Position numbers and translations under genes: made by a program. The notes beneath the pieces were generated by a model. That model saw nothing but the letters and a program-made list of their open reading frames with translations, did no database searches and was not told the DNA's origin. A DNA stretch of 5,877 nucleotides from an uncultured Collinsella sp. (GTDB taxonomy: Bacteria; Actinomycetota; Coriobacteriia; Coriobacteriales; Coriobacteriaceae): positions 1 to 5,877 of the forward strand of contig CABSBK010000081.1 in NCBI GenBank assembly GCA_902475865.1. The letters are read 5' to 3'. How positions within the stretch are numbered: position 1 is the first letter of the stretch; every line of letters begins with the position of its first letter. This document shows positions 1 through 5,721 of this stretch, one piece after another.

Positions 1-28
1 CTTGTGTGTGATAAAACTCATTTTGGTT

Positions 29-58
29 TTGTGTGCTGTGCGAAAGATTGGGTAGTAT
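29..58 (+). promoter_or_regulatory. Weak promoter-like element before the DUF151 gene
   Basis: TTGTGT at 29-34 and TAGTAT at 53-58 are separated by 18 bases, in a stretch of about 60 bases that is richer in A+T than the genes around it. The match is only 3/6 to the -35 consensus and 4/6 to the -10 consensus. It is the best candidate I see for the promoter of the following small-gene cluster. The A+T-rich setting and the position 60-90 bases before the start codon count in favour; the poor hexamers count against. Confidence 0.3.
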
Positions 59-69
59 AGCTATTCAAT

Positions 70-85
70 GCGGCGAAGGCGCCGC
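70..85 (+). other. GC-rich hairpin in the leader of the DUF151 gene
   Basis: GCGGCG at 70-75 pairs perfectly with CGCCGC at 80-85 around the four-base loop AAGG. It lies between the putative promoter and the Shine-Dalgarno sequence at 105-110. No T-run follows, so it is not a standard intrinsic terminator. It may simply be a stable leader hairpin. Confidence 0.35.
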
Positions 86-115
86 GTGTTAACCGCTACG
101 TACCGGAGGTGTTCC

Positions 116-616
116 ATGGTTCGTGTCGACATAGAGACCATCGTCATGGCCGCCGGTCCCGTGCCATCGCTTATCGTACTTCGCGAGCGCTGCAGCAAAT
201 CGGACTCCCCTGCGCCGCTGCGCTCCCTTTCTATCCAAACTGGTTCGTTTGAGGCTGCGGCTATTAGCCGCGGTATCGACAGCGGTCGTGCCGAGCGCCC
301 GATCGCCCATGACCTGCTGCTCGACACGCTTGATGCCCTGGATGCAAAACTCGAGCGCATCGAGATTGTCCGTGCCGAGCCTCCCGTGTTCTATGCGACG
401 GTCGTTGTTTTGGCCGACAGCAACGAGCATAGGATCGATGCGCGTCCGAGCGATGCCATCGCCCTCGCCGTGCGCAGCAATGCTCCCATGTTTGTTGAGG
501 ACGACATCATGAACCGCCTGGGGACCGTCTCTCCGGTTGCCGAGGAAGTCGATGACGAGCAGGAATTTGAGAAGTTCGACGAGTTCGTCCATACGCTCTC
601 GCCCGATGATTTTTAA
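116..616 (+). CDS. Bifunctional nuclease family (DUF151/BFN domain) protein
   Basis: A 166-residue protein of the bifunctional nuclease family (Pfam PF02577, DUF151). Plant members of the family have been reported to cleave both DNA and RNA; in bacteria the role is poorly defined. Family signatures are visible in order: GSFEAAAISRG (43-53), RPIAHDLLLDTLDALDAKLE (61-80), FYATVVV (92-98) and IDARPSDAIALAVRSNAP (107-124) running into MFVEDDI. The acidic C-terminal tail (about 142-166) lies outside the core domain. I chose ATG 116 because GGAGGT at 105-110 sits five bases upstream. A longer reading from 68 adds an arginine-rich, non-conserved stretch and lacks a Shine-Dalgarno sequence. It is the first of three closely packed genes, and its TAA touches an ATG of the next frame, which suggests co-transcription. 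Family assignment is confident; activity and substrate are not shown by the sequence. Confidence 0.9.
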   Translation: MVRVDIETIVMAAGPVPSLIVLRERCSKSDSPAPLRSLSIQTGSFEAAAISRGIDSGRAERPIAHDLLLDTLDALDAKLERIEIVRAEPPVFYATVVVLADSNEHRIDARPSDAIALAVRSNAPMFVEDDIMNRLGTVSPVAEEVDDEQEFEKFDEFVHTLSPDDF

Positions 617-649
617 ATGACGAGTAGCCATGAGACGGAGTGTGCACTG

Positions 650-1006
650 ATGGGTCGCGGCGTTTCAGCCGAAGCCGCCGCCATTGCCCGCGAGGCCCAG
701 ATGCGCTCGGAGGCATCCGAGGCCGCACGCATTGCCTATGTGACGCAGGCCCGCACACTTCGCGAGCGCCGTGCCTCCTTTATCAAGATGGTTGCCGCCT
801 CCACACTTGTCGCGGTAATCTCATCGCGCCTTCGTGGTACAGTTGGTGCGCTTGGGTTTTCGATCTCGACGGGCTTGGTCATCTGGGGCGTGGTCGATGC
901 CGTGATGCTGACTAACCAGATCAAGGTACTCGATAAGCGCGCCGCCGATATGATGCGCGCCCGCGACGCCGCCGCCAAGATCGCTGCCGAGGCACAAGAG
1001 ATGTAA
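650..1006 (+). CDS. Small two-helix membrane protein, function unknown
   Basis: I do not recognise this family. From ATG 650 the protein has 118 residues. An alanine-, glutamate- and arginine-rich, probably helical N-terminal part (about 5-45) ends in the basic cluster RTLRERR. A hydrophobic region follows that could form two membrane helices (about 46-58 and 64-87), joined by a short basic turn SRLRGT. The C-terminal helix (about 90-118) is again rich in alanine and charge and may form a coiled coil. The start is uncertain. ATG 650 has GGAG at 637-640 nine bases upstream. ATG 617, in the same frame and directly touching the stop of the previous gene, would give 129 residues but has no Shine-Dalgarno sequence and would rely on coupling. 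The basic cluster before the first helix suggests that the N-terminus is cytoplasmic. It probably shares a transcript with its neighbours. Confidence 0.75.
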   Translation: MGRGVSAEAAAIAREAQMRSEASEAARIAYVTQARTLRERRASFIKMVAASTLVAVISSRLRGTVGALGFSISTGLVIWGVVDAVMLTNQIKVLDKRAADMMRARDAAAKIAAEAQEM

Positions 1007-1036
1007 CGACGCCGGACTCGATGGGAAGGTCTAAAA

Positions 1037-1486
1037 ATGGCACAGGATATGCAGGACGCCGGAAACGTCTCCGCCGAGCTCGACGCCATGGTGTGCGACC
1101 TCATCGGGGCATTTTTAGACGACCTGGCCGCTGGTGAGAACCCCGGCGTTGTCGTTGCGATCGAAGACGCCGCGTCCAACCGCTATCTGGCGGCACTCGA
1201 CGAGGACGGCGAGGAGGCATGCCTCGAGGCTGCCACCAACTTTATCTCCGAGCACAAGATGGGCCTTAAGGACGAGGGCCTGGGTCGCATCGCCCGTTAC
1301 GCCATCGGCTACACCGGTTGTGTCGAGATCGATGGCGGCTACCATGACGCCCTGCTTGTGAGTTTCTTTGAGACGACGCTCGAGAGCGGCTTTTCGGCAT
1401 ACGTACTGTACGAGGGTGTGGGCGCCGGCGATGGTTTTATGTGGAGCGACCCTGAACCTGCAGGCGAGGAAACCCCTCTTATCTAA
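1037..1486 (+). CDS. Highly acidic hypothetical protein
   Basis: A 149-residue protein that I cannot assign to a family. It is strikingly acidic, with about 30 Asp/Glu against 5 Lys/Arg, and has no signal peptide or membrane segment, so it should be a soluble cytoplasmic protein. An N-terminal helical part (about 12-32) is followed by the likely strand GVVVAIED (37-44), an EEACLEAATNFISEHK helix (59-74), and a C-terminal mixed region with glycine-rich turns (YTGCVEIDGGYHD, 92-104; YEGVGAGDGF, 125-134). The start at 1037 is supported by AAGG at 1026-1029, seven bases upstream. It follows the small membrane protein by 30 bases and precedes typA by 117 bases in the same direction, so it belongs to the upstream gene cluster and may or may not be transcribed into typA. 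Third-position G/C preference resembles the neighbours, which supports real coding. Function is unknown. Confidence 0.8.
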   Translation: MAQDMQDAGNVSAELDAMVCDLIGAFLDDLAAGENPGVVVAIEDAASNRYLAALDEDGEEACLEAATNFISEHKMGLKDEGLGRIARYAIGYTGCVEIDGGYHDALLVSFFETTLESGFSAYVLYEGVGAGDGFMWSDPEPAGEETPLI

Positions 1487-1528
1487 AATCGCTAAAATAA
1501 ACGAGTTTTCGGTAAAAGGCTCAAAATT

Positions 1529-1556
1529 CCCGCCGAGCGTTGTGTTGCTGGGCGGG
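1529..1556 (+). other. Stem-loop upstream of typA
   Basis: CCCGCC at 1529-1534 pairs with GGCGGG at 1551-1556. After one G/G mismatch, AGC (1536-1538) pairs with GCT (1547-1549), leaving an eight-base loop. It lies in the 117-base gap between the acidic-protein gene and typA. No T-run follows, so it is not a canonical intrinsic terminator. It could protect the upstream mRNA 3' end, weakly attenuate read-through, or be part of the typA control region. Confidence 0.4.
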
Positions 1557-1576
1557 TCGCATACGCGTGCCGGTTG

Positions 1577-1582
1577 TATATA
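1577..1582 (+). promoter_or_regulatory. Possible -10 element of typA
   Basis: TATATA stands out from its GC-rich surroundings 22 bases before the typA start codon, which would give a leader of about 15 bases holding the Shine-Dalgarno sequence. I could not find a convincing -35 hexamer at 16-18 bases upstream, so this is a tentative call. Confidence 0.25.
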
Positions 1583-1592
1583 GATAGAAGAT

Positions 1593-1597
1593 AGGGG
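1593..1597 (+). promoter_or_regulatory. Shine-Dalgarno sequence of typA
   Basis: AGGGG six bases before ATG 1604. It fixes the start of typA, which also matches the N-terminus expected for the family ([20 protein letters not shown]). Confidence 0.75.
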
Positions 1598-1603
1598 AAC
1601 TAC

Positions 1604-3442
1604 ATGCGCGTAGACAATCTGAGGAACATCGCCATCATCGCTCACGTCGACCACGGCAAGACGACGATGGTCGACAAGCTCCTGCGTGCCACGGACGCCT
1701 TCCGTGCCAACCAGCAGGTCGAGGACCGCGTCCTGGATTCTAACGACCAGGAGCGTGAGCGCGGCATTACGATTCTCGCCAAGAACATCTCTATCGAGTA
1801 CAAGGACGTTAAGATCAACGTCATCGACACCCCGGGCCACGCCGACTTTGGCGGCGAGGTCGAGCGCGTGCTGCGTATGGCCGACGGCGCCCTGCTGCTG
1901 GTCGATGCCTTTGAGGGCCCCATGCCCCAGACCCGCTTCGTGCTGCGTCACGCCATCGACACCGGCCTCAAGATCATGATCGTCATCAACAAGATTGATC
2001 GCCCGGGCGCCAACCCCGAGAAGGCCTACAACGACTGCCTGGACCTGATGGCTGACCTGGGCGCCACCGACGACCAGCTTGAGTTCGCCATGGAGCACGT
2101 GGTCTACGCCAGCGCCATGAACGGCTTTGCCCGCCTTGACCCCAACGACGGCAACATGGACATGTACCCGCTGCTCGACATGATCATCGACGACATGCCC
2201 GCGCCCGAGGTTGACGAGAACGCCCCGCTGGCCATGCAGTGCGTGACCATCGACCACTCCAACTTCGTCGGTCGCATCGGTATCGGTCGCGTGTACTCTG
2301 GCACCATCCACCAGGGCGACCAGATTCTGGTCGTCAAGAACGACGGTTCCAGCGCTACCGCTACCGTCAAGCAGCTCTTTACTTTCGACTACCTGGGTCG
2401 CACCGAGTGCCAGGAAGTCGGTGCCGGCGATATCGCTGCTGTCGTGGGTATTGACCGCACCGATATCGGCGATGTCTACACCGATCCCGAGAACCCCGTT
2501 GAGCTCGAGCCCATCGAGATCGACCCGCCGACCCTGTCCATCGTCTTTGAGGCTTCGACCTCCCCGCTCGTCGGCCGCGACGGCGACATCGTGGGTGCCC
2601 GTCAGCTCAAGGAGCGCCTGTTCAACGAGGCCGAGAACAACGTGACCATGAAGATCGAGGAGCTCGAGGACAAGAGCGGCGTCGAGGTCTCGGGCCGCGG
2701 CATTCTGCACCTGTCCGTCCTGATGGAGTCCATGCGTCGCGAGGGCTTTGAGTTCCAGGTCGGCCGTCCCCGCGTTCTGTTTAAGAAGGACGAGAACGGC
2801 AATAAGATGGAGCCCGTCGAGCAGGCCGTCGTCGAGTGCCCGGACGAGTACTCGGGCAAGGTCGTTGAGGTCTTCGGCACCTCCGGCGGCATCATGACGA
2901 GCATGGATACCTCGGGTATCGTGACGCACCTCGAGTTTAAGATCCCGACCCGCGGCATCATGGGTCTTAAGAACCGCATCATGAACGTCACTCACGGCGA
3001 GGGCGTGTTCTACCACACCTTCCTGGAGTACGGCCCCTATGCCGGCGAGATCGGCAACCGCCAGAACGGCGCCATGATCTCCATGACCACCGAGAAGGCC
3101 GTTGCCTACGCTCTGGGTACGCTGCAGGAGCGCGGTCAGCTGTTCGTTGAGCCGGGCACTGAGTGCTACGAGGGCATGATCGTGGGCGAGCGCAGCAAGG
3201 CCGGCGACATGGTCGTCAACATCGCCCGTACCAAGAACCTGGGCAACCAGCGCTCCTCGACCTCCGATATTTCCGTCCAGCTGGTGCCGCCCCGCACCTT
3301 CTCGCTGGAGGAGGCGCTGGAGTACATCGCCGACGATGAGCTGGTGGAGATCACTCCCAAGAACATCCGCCTGCGCAAGCGTCTGCTCAATGCCACCGAC
3401 CGCAAGAAGGCCGCCGTCCGCGCCGGTCAGGTCAACAAATAA
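1604..3442 (+). CDS. typA: Translational GTPase TypA/BipA
   Basis: A 612-residue, full-length TypA/BipA GTPase (E. coli BipA is about 607 residues). Family members are EF-G-like factors that bind the ribosome and support ribosome assembly and growth under stress such as cold. The G domain is complete: P-loop AHVDHGKTT (13-21), RERGITI around the G2 region (51-57), DTPGH (75-79), NKID (129-132) and SAMNG (170-174). An EF-Tu-like domain 2 follows (about 205-300), then the EF-G III-like and V-like domains (about 308-390 and 400-480). The C-terminal domain that distinguishes BipA is present, with GTKNLG-like [15 protein letters not shown] (541-555) and [13 protein letters not shown] (581-593). 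No key residue is missing. Codon use is strongly biased towards G/C-ending codons, as expected of a well-expressed gene. It is followed by its own terminator and may have its own promoter in the gap upstream. Confidence 0.98.
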   Translation: MRVDNLRNIAIIAHVDHGKTTMVDKLLRATDAFRANQQVEDRVLDSNDQERERGITILAKNISIEYKDVKINVIDTPGHADFGGEVERVLRMADGALLLVDAFEGPMPQTRFVLRHAIDTGLKIMIVINKIDRPGANPEKAYNDCLDLMADLGATDDQLEFAMEHVVYASAMNGFARLDPNDGNMDMYPLLDMIIDDMPAPEVDENAPLAMQCVTIDHSNFVGRIGIGRVYSGTIHQGDQILVVKNDGSSATATVKQLFTFDYLGRTECQEVGAGDIAAVVGIDRTDIGDVYTDPENPVELEPIEIDPPTLSIVFEASTSPLVGRDGDIVGARQLKERLFNEAENNVTMKIEELEDKSGVEVSGRGILHLSVLMESMRREGFEFQVGRPRVLFKKDENGNKMEPVEQAVVECPDEYSGKVVEVFGTSGGIMTSMDTSGIVTHLEFKIPTRGIMGLKNRIMNVTHGEGVFYHTFLEYGPYAGEIGNRQNGAMISMTTEKAVAYALGTLQERGQLFVEPGTECYEGMIVGERSKAGDMVVNIARTKNLGNQRSSTSDISVQLVPPRTFSLEEALEYIADDELVEITPKNIRLRKRLLNATDRKKAAVRAGQVNK

Positions 3443-3470
3443 GCGCTGAGCTTTATAGCGACTAACAAGA

Positions 3471-3504
3471 AAGGGCGCCGACCATCGCGGTCGGTGCCCT
3501 TTTT
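3471..3504 (+). terminator. Intrinsic terminator of typA
   Basis: A 13-base stem, AAGGGCGCCGACC (3471-3483) with GGTCGGTGCCCTT (3489-3501), contains a single G-T pair and closes a five-base loop. It runs directly into a T-run (3500-3504). The stem lies 28 bases after the typA stop, the classic layout for Rho-independent termination. Its A-rich left flank is short (AAGAAA), so activity in the minus direction is less likely. Confidence 0.92.
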
Positions 3505-3530
3505 GGTGTACAGGGATTGAGCTGGTCTGC

Positions 3531-3565
3531 ACCACCACGAAGGTGCCTGGCCCCTTTGTGGTGGT
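3531..3565. repeat. 35-base imperfect palindrome between convergent genes
   Basis: Arms 3531-3547 and 3549-3565 are centred on T3548, and 15 of 17 positions pair (mismatches 3539/3557 and 3544/3552). The outer parts are ACCACCAC and GTGGTGGT; the inner part is GGTGCC-T-GGCCCC. It sits seven bases beyond the stop of the minus-strand gene, between two convergent genes. As minus-strand RNA it forms a strong hairpin but no T-run follows, so it could at best aid 3'-end stability or act as an unusual terminator. Its compact nested symmetry resembles REP-type dispersed intergenic repeats; only one copy lies in this window, so that idea is untested here. Confidence 0.6.
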
Positions 3566-3571
3566 TGGCGG

Positions 3572-4717
3572 TTAGGCGGAGGGAAGGCCCGGGGTGTTGG
3601 CAGCCTGCTGCGGCTTGAGGCGGGCGTTTCGCCAGATGATCTGGATAACGTAGCCGAGCATAAAGACAAAGGCCACGCCGCTGATGAAGTCACCTACGAG
3701 GGGAAGCCCCGTGAGGGCGCCTGCGATTATGCCGCCCACGGCTGCCATGGCGTAGCGGTTCTGGTTGTGTCCGACCATGCGGACGATCGCGCACCCCGCA
3801 AAGGCACTCGACACCAACGCGATGCCGATAACGCCGCACAAGAGGGCTCCGGCAAGCGACAGACCAGCGATAGAGATAATCAGCAGTAGGACGGCGGGGA
3901 CGATAACAATCGTACCCAGAAGACCGCTCACCCACAGGGGCGTGGGGTGCTGGTGGAGCATGCCGGCGGCGCTGGCAGTCGCGCGCGGAAAGACGAGCTC
4001 GAGCAGCAGAGCGACAAAGCAGGTCGAGAGTGCCGCGGCGACGATACCGCCGATGACATCGTTAACGGTGGAAGTATCCTCGTTCTCGGTGCGGTCGATC
4101 TTGAGCGCGCCTACCTCGGCTCCTGCGGCACGCTCGGGGTCCTCGGAGACGTGCGCGTTCACGGTGCCGGTGATGTGGGCGTTCTTGCCCAGGATGAGCT
4201 TGTCGGCCCAAACCTCGACATCGCCCTCGACGGTGCCATCGATGGTCACCGTATCGCCCGCAAGCGCTGCCGACTTGGTAGAGCCGCGCAGGGCAACCGT
4301 CTCGCCTATCGCGTAAAAACAGTTGGCGGTGCTGTCGGAATTGAGCACAACGTGCTGGCCAGCGACGGTCACGCTGCCATCAACCGTGGTCTTGGCGATA
4401 TCGATAGTGCGTGCCGCCAAGCGGACGGCGCCGCCTACGTTGCAGTCGCGGATCGAGAGAGTATCGCCCGCGGCGATGATATCGCGGTCGATGGACACAT
4501 CATCCAAGTCGAGGGCCTGGCCGGCCCAGTACAGGTCACCCTCGACGCCGGTCGGATTGGCGTCATTGTCGGTCGCAAGTACGTTGCCTGCGGTGTCCGT
4601 GCCGGCGAACGACGCCGTGGGAAGCACGGTGAGCGCGAGCGCGATGAGCGCAAACAGGATGGTGATGCGGCCCCACGCTTTACGGCGCTGGGTCGACGGG
4701 AATTGATTGCAGGGCAT
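3572..4717 (-). CDS. Exported bactofilin-like beta-repeat protein with C-terminal membrane helices
   Basis: A 381-residue protein. The N-terminus has a basic segment QRRKAWGR (10-17), a hydrophobic core (18-32) and a likely signal peptidase site after SFA (36-38). Residues about 58-190 carry regularly spaced valine/isoleucine-glycine turns such as VGGAVRLAARTIDI, VDGSVTVAGQHVVL and VEGDVEVWADKLIL. This is the pattern of right-handed beta-helix proteins of the bactofilin (polymer-forming, PF04519-like) type. A charged linker (about 192-218) leads to a hydrophobic C-terminal half with four or five probable membrane helices (about 222-243, 262-285, 288-312, 323-341, 343-362). The repeat region should therefore lie outside the cytoplasm, unlike classical cytoplasmic bactofilins. 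I chose ATG 4717 because GAAGGA lies six bases upstream; the longer reading begins with TTG at 4765 and spoils the signal peptide. Role is unknown; envelope organisation is a guess from fold and location. Confidence 0.85.
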   Translation of the reverse strand: MPCNQFPSTQRRKAWGRITILFALIALALTVLPTASFAGTDTAGNVLATDNDANPTGVEGDLYWAGQALDLDDVSIDRDIIAAGDTLSIRDCNVGGAVRLAARTIDIAKTTVDGSVTVAGQHVVLNSDSTANCFYAIGETVALRGSTKSAALAGDTVTIDGTVEGDVEVWADKLILGKNAHITGTVNAHVSEDPERAAGAEVGALKIDRTENEDTSTVNDVIGGIVAAALSTCFVALLLELVFPRATASAAGMLHQHPTPLWVSGLLGTIVIVPAVLLLIISIAGLSLAGALLCGVIGIALVSSAFAGCAIVRMVGHNQNRYAMAAVGGIIAGALTGLPLVGDFISGVAFVFMLGYVIQIIWRNARLKPQQAANTPGLPSA

Positions 4718-4723
4718 AGTGAA

Positions 4724-4754
4724 TCCTTCGTTAGATACTCGGCATATATCTAAC
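4724..4754 (-). promoter_or_regulatory. Inverted repeat abutting the Shine-Dalgarno of the bactofilin-like gene
   Basis: On the plus strand GTTAGATA (4730-4737) and TATCTAAC (4747-4754) form a perfect eight-base inverted repeat with a nine-base spacer. On the coding (minus) strand the second arm runs straight into the Shine-Dalgarno GAAGGA (complement of 4724-4729). The layout could be an operator for a dimeric repressor or an mRNA hairpin that influences ribosome access. A pairing this exact in a 106-base gap is unlikely to be meaningless, but which role applies cannot be told here. Confidence 0.5.
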
Positions 4755-4823
4755 AGGGTACCCAACGTGTGAGCGCTCTAAAAGAACCTCTCGGTTTCAT
4801 TTCGAAGGGTCGTGCCGTGCTAT
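4755..4823 (-). other. Gap between the channel gene and the bactofilin-like gene
   Basis: The rest of the gap holds two eight-base palindromes, GGGTACCC (4756-4763) and GAGCGCTC (4771-4778). It also holds a small hairpin in minus-strand RNA, AACC-GAGA-GGTT (complement of 4796-4785) followed by CTTTT (4784-4780). The hairpin could be a weak terminator for the channel gene, but its stem is only four pairs. No clear sigma-70 promoter is visible; the A+T-rich patch next to 4744-4751 is the only candidate for a -10 element. Confidence 0.3.
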
Positions 4824-5513
4824 CTACTTTTTGCGATGTAAAAAGTGCGCGATGTCTTCTTCGGTGGGGCTTTTGATGTCAAAGCGCAGCGAGAGCCAGC
4901 GCAGACCCATGGTCACGATAACGCATACGACCAGCGCGGCGACATTGCTGACCAAGCCACTCATGACGAGGCTTACATAGCTTGCCGATCCGGCGATGGC
5001 CGCGATGGCATAAAAGTTGGTGCGCTGGAAAATGCCCGGAACCACGCCCATAAAGCCATCGCGCAGCATGCCGCCGCCTACCGCGGTAAAAAAGCCCATC
5101 ATGATGCACACCGCCGGCGCAAAGCCGTAGACCAGCGCCTTGTCTGCTCCAGTGGCGGCGTAGATGCCGACCGAGATGATGTCGAGCAGGGGAATGAGTT
5201 TCTCGGGTTTGTCGACGATTGCCGGGAAAATATAGATGATGGCTGCCGTGGCAATGGAAAGCGGGAGTGCCATCGGCTGGTTGAGGATGTAGACGTTGCC
5301 CACCTGCAGCGTCATGTCGCGTAAAAGACCGCCGCCCAGGCCGCAAACCACGGCGAGTGCGACCGCGCCCACCAGGTCGAGCTTGTGTTCGCGCGCAACC
5401 AGCACACCCGAGATCGATGCAGCGACAACGGCGAACATCTCGAGCCAAAATGGGATAGCGACCATGGCATCCGAGGCATGTGAGGTAACGGTTATGGCGG
5501 CGACGACGGGCAA
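4824..5513 (-). CDS. TRIC-type cation channel / UPF0126 (YicG-like) membrane protein
   Basis: From TTG 5513 the protein has 229 residues. It matches the UPF0126/PF03458 family, whose structurally studied prokaryotic members are homotrimeric TRIC cation channels in the cytoplasmic membrane; older annotation calls the domain a glycine transporter. Two tandem repeats are visible, each with the hallmark GGG-x2-RD: GLGGGLLRD (58-66) and AVGGGMLRD (144-152). About seven hydrophobic helices span roughly 21-40, 46-62, 83-101, 107-122, 127-147, 167-186 and 188-206, followed by a short charged tail. The start is a choice. TTG 5513 has AAAGGA (complement of 5521-5526) seven bases upstream. ATG 5465 gives 213 residues, close to the usual family length, but only a weak CGGA upstream. 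Longer readings from 5621 or 5630 add a non-hydrophobic segment that family members lack. The transported ion and physiological role are not shown by the sequence. Confidence 0.88.
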   Translation of the reverse strand: MPVVAAITVTSHASDAMVAIPFWLEMFAVVAASISGVLVAREHKLDLVGAVALAVVCGLGGGLLRDMTLQVGNVYILNQPMALPLSIATAAIIYIFPAIVDKPEKLIPLLDIISVGIYAATGADKALVYGFAPAVCIMMGFFTAVGGGMLRDGFMGVVPGIFQRTNFYAIAAIAGSASYVSLVMSGLVSNVAALVVCVIVTMGLRWLSLRFDIKSPTEEDIAHFLHRKK

Positions 5514-5520
5514 GATGGGG

Positions 5521-5553
5521 TCCTTTGAGTTACGGGATTGGACAATGCCCGTA
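5521..5553 (-). promoter_or_regulatory. Leader hairpin and Shine-Dalgarno of the TRIC gene
   Basis: In minus-strand RNA, TACGGG pairs with CCCGTA (complements of 5548-5553 and 5531-5536). Beyond a bulged C, ATT pairs with AAT around the loop GTCC. The hairpin ends four bases before AAAGGA (complement of 5521-5526), the Shine-Dalgarno sequence for TTG 5513. A structured element here fits a non-coding leader and so favours the TTG start over longer readings. Confidence 0.45.
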
Positions 5554-5627
5554 CATAGTACATGTTCGGCGACGATCGCGACCCTATTGCTCGGCAAACG
5601 GTCGGGACTGGGTGCGGTCATAGGTTT

Positions 5628-5694
5628 CAAGTATGTACATCAGCCTCCAAAGATGTCGAAAAATATCGTTTTTGGAGGGTGATGTACATGTTTG
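5628..5694. repeat. Long imperfect inverted repeat upstream of the TRIC gene
   Basis: Core arms 5633-5651 and 5671-5689 match at 18 of 19 positions (mismatch 5643/5679) around a 19-base A+T-rich spacer. With outer flanks 5628-5632 and 5690-5694 the match is 21 of 24. Each arm reads outward as TTTGGAGG, then a short gap, then GATGTACAT: a Shine-Dalgarno-like sequence followed by ATG, on opposite strands. No T-run follows in either direction, so it is not an ordinary terminator. It lies between the stop of the truncated upstream gene and the channel gene. An operator region or a regulatory RNA hairpin are both possible. Confidence 0.7.
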
Positions 5695-5721
5695 GGGAGC
5701 GCGGGGCGAGCGGGTCCGTCG

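Noticed and set aside
1..60. End of an upstream gene or a terminator at the left edge
   Set aside because: The stretch is A+T-rich with short simple TG runs. The only pairing I found (AAAAC 13-17 with GTTTT 26-30) is too weak, and no convincing coding tail is visible.
89..631. A 180-codon minus-strand frame opposite the DUF151 gene
   Set aside because: The plus-strand frame has a good Shine-Dalgarno sequence and clear DUF151 motifs. The antisense product shows no family features.
1115..3538. An 807-codon open frame antisense to typA and the acidic-protein gene
   Set aside because: Its codons are in register with the sense codons, so it would stop only where the sense frame has TTA, CTA or TCA. 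These codons are avoided in the G/C-biased typA gene. The translation is a low-complexity run of V, D, G, L and H with no family features.
3947..4753. A 268-codon plus-strand frame opposite the bactofilin-like gene
   Set aside because: It lies wholly over a gene with a signal peptide, repeats and membrane helices. Its product is a charged, repetitive G/A/R/D sequence typical of GC-rich antisense frames.
4718..4765. TTG start at 4765 for the bactofilin-like gene
   Set aside because: It would add 16 residues before the signal peptide and cross the inverted repeat, while ATG 4717 has GAAGGA at ideal spacing.
4845..5324. A 159-codon plus-strand frame opposite the TRIC gene
   Set aside because: The minus-strand frame carries both GGG-x2-RD signatures and membrane helices. 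The plus-strand product is a histidine/aspartate-rich shadow with no recognisable domain.
5628..5694. The long inverted repeat read as an intrinsic terminator of the truncated upstream gene
   Set aside because: The minus-strand RNA would form a strong stem, but what follows is ATACTTGAAACC with no T-run.
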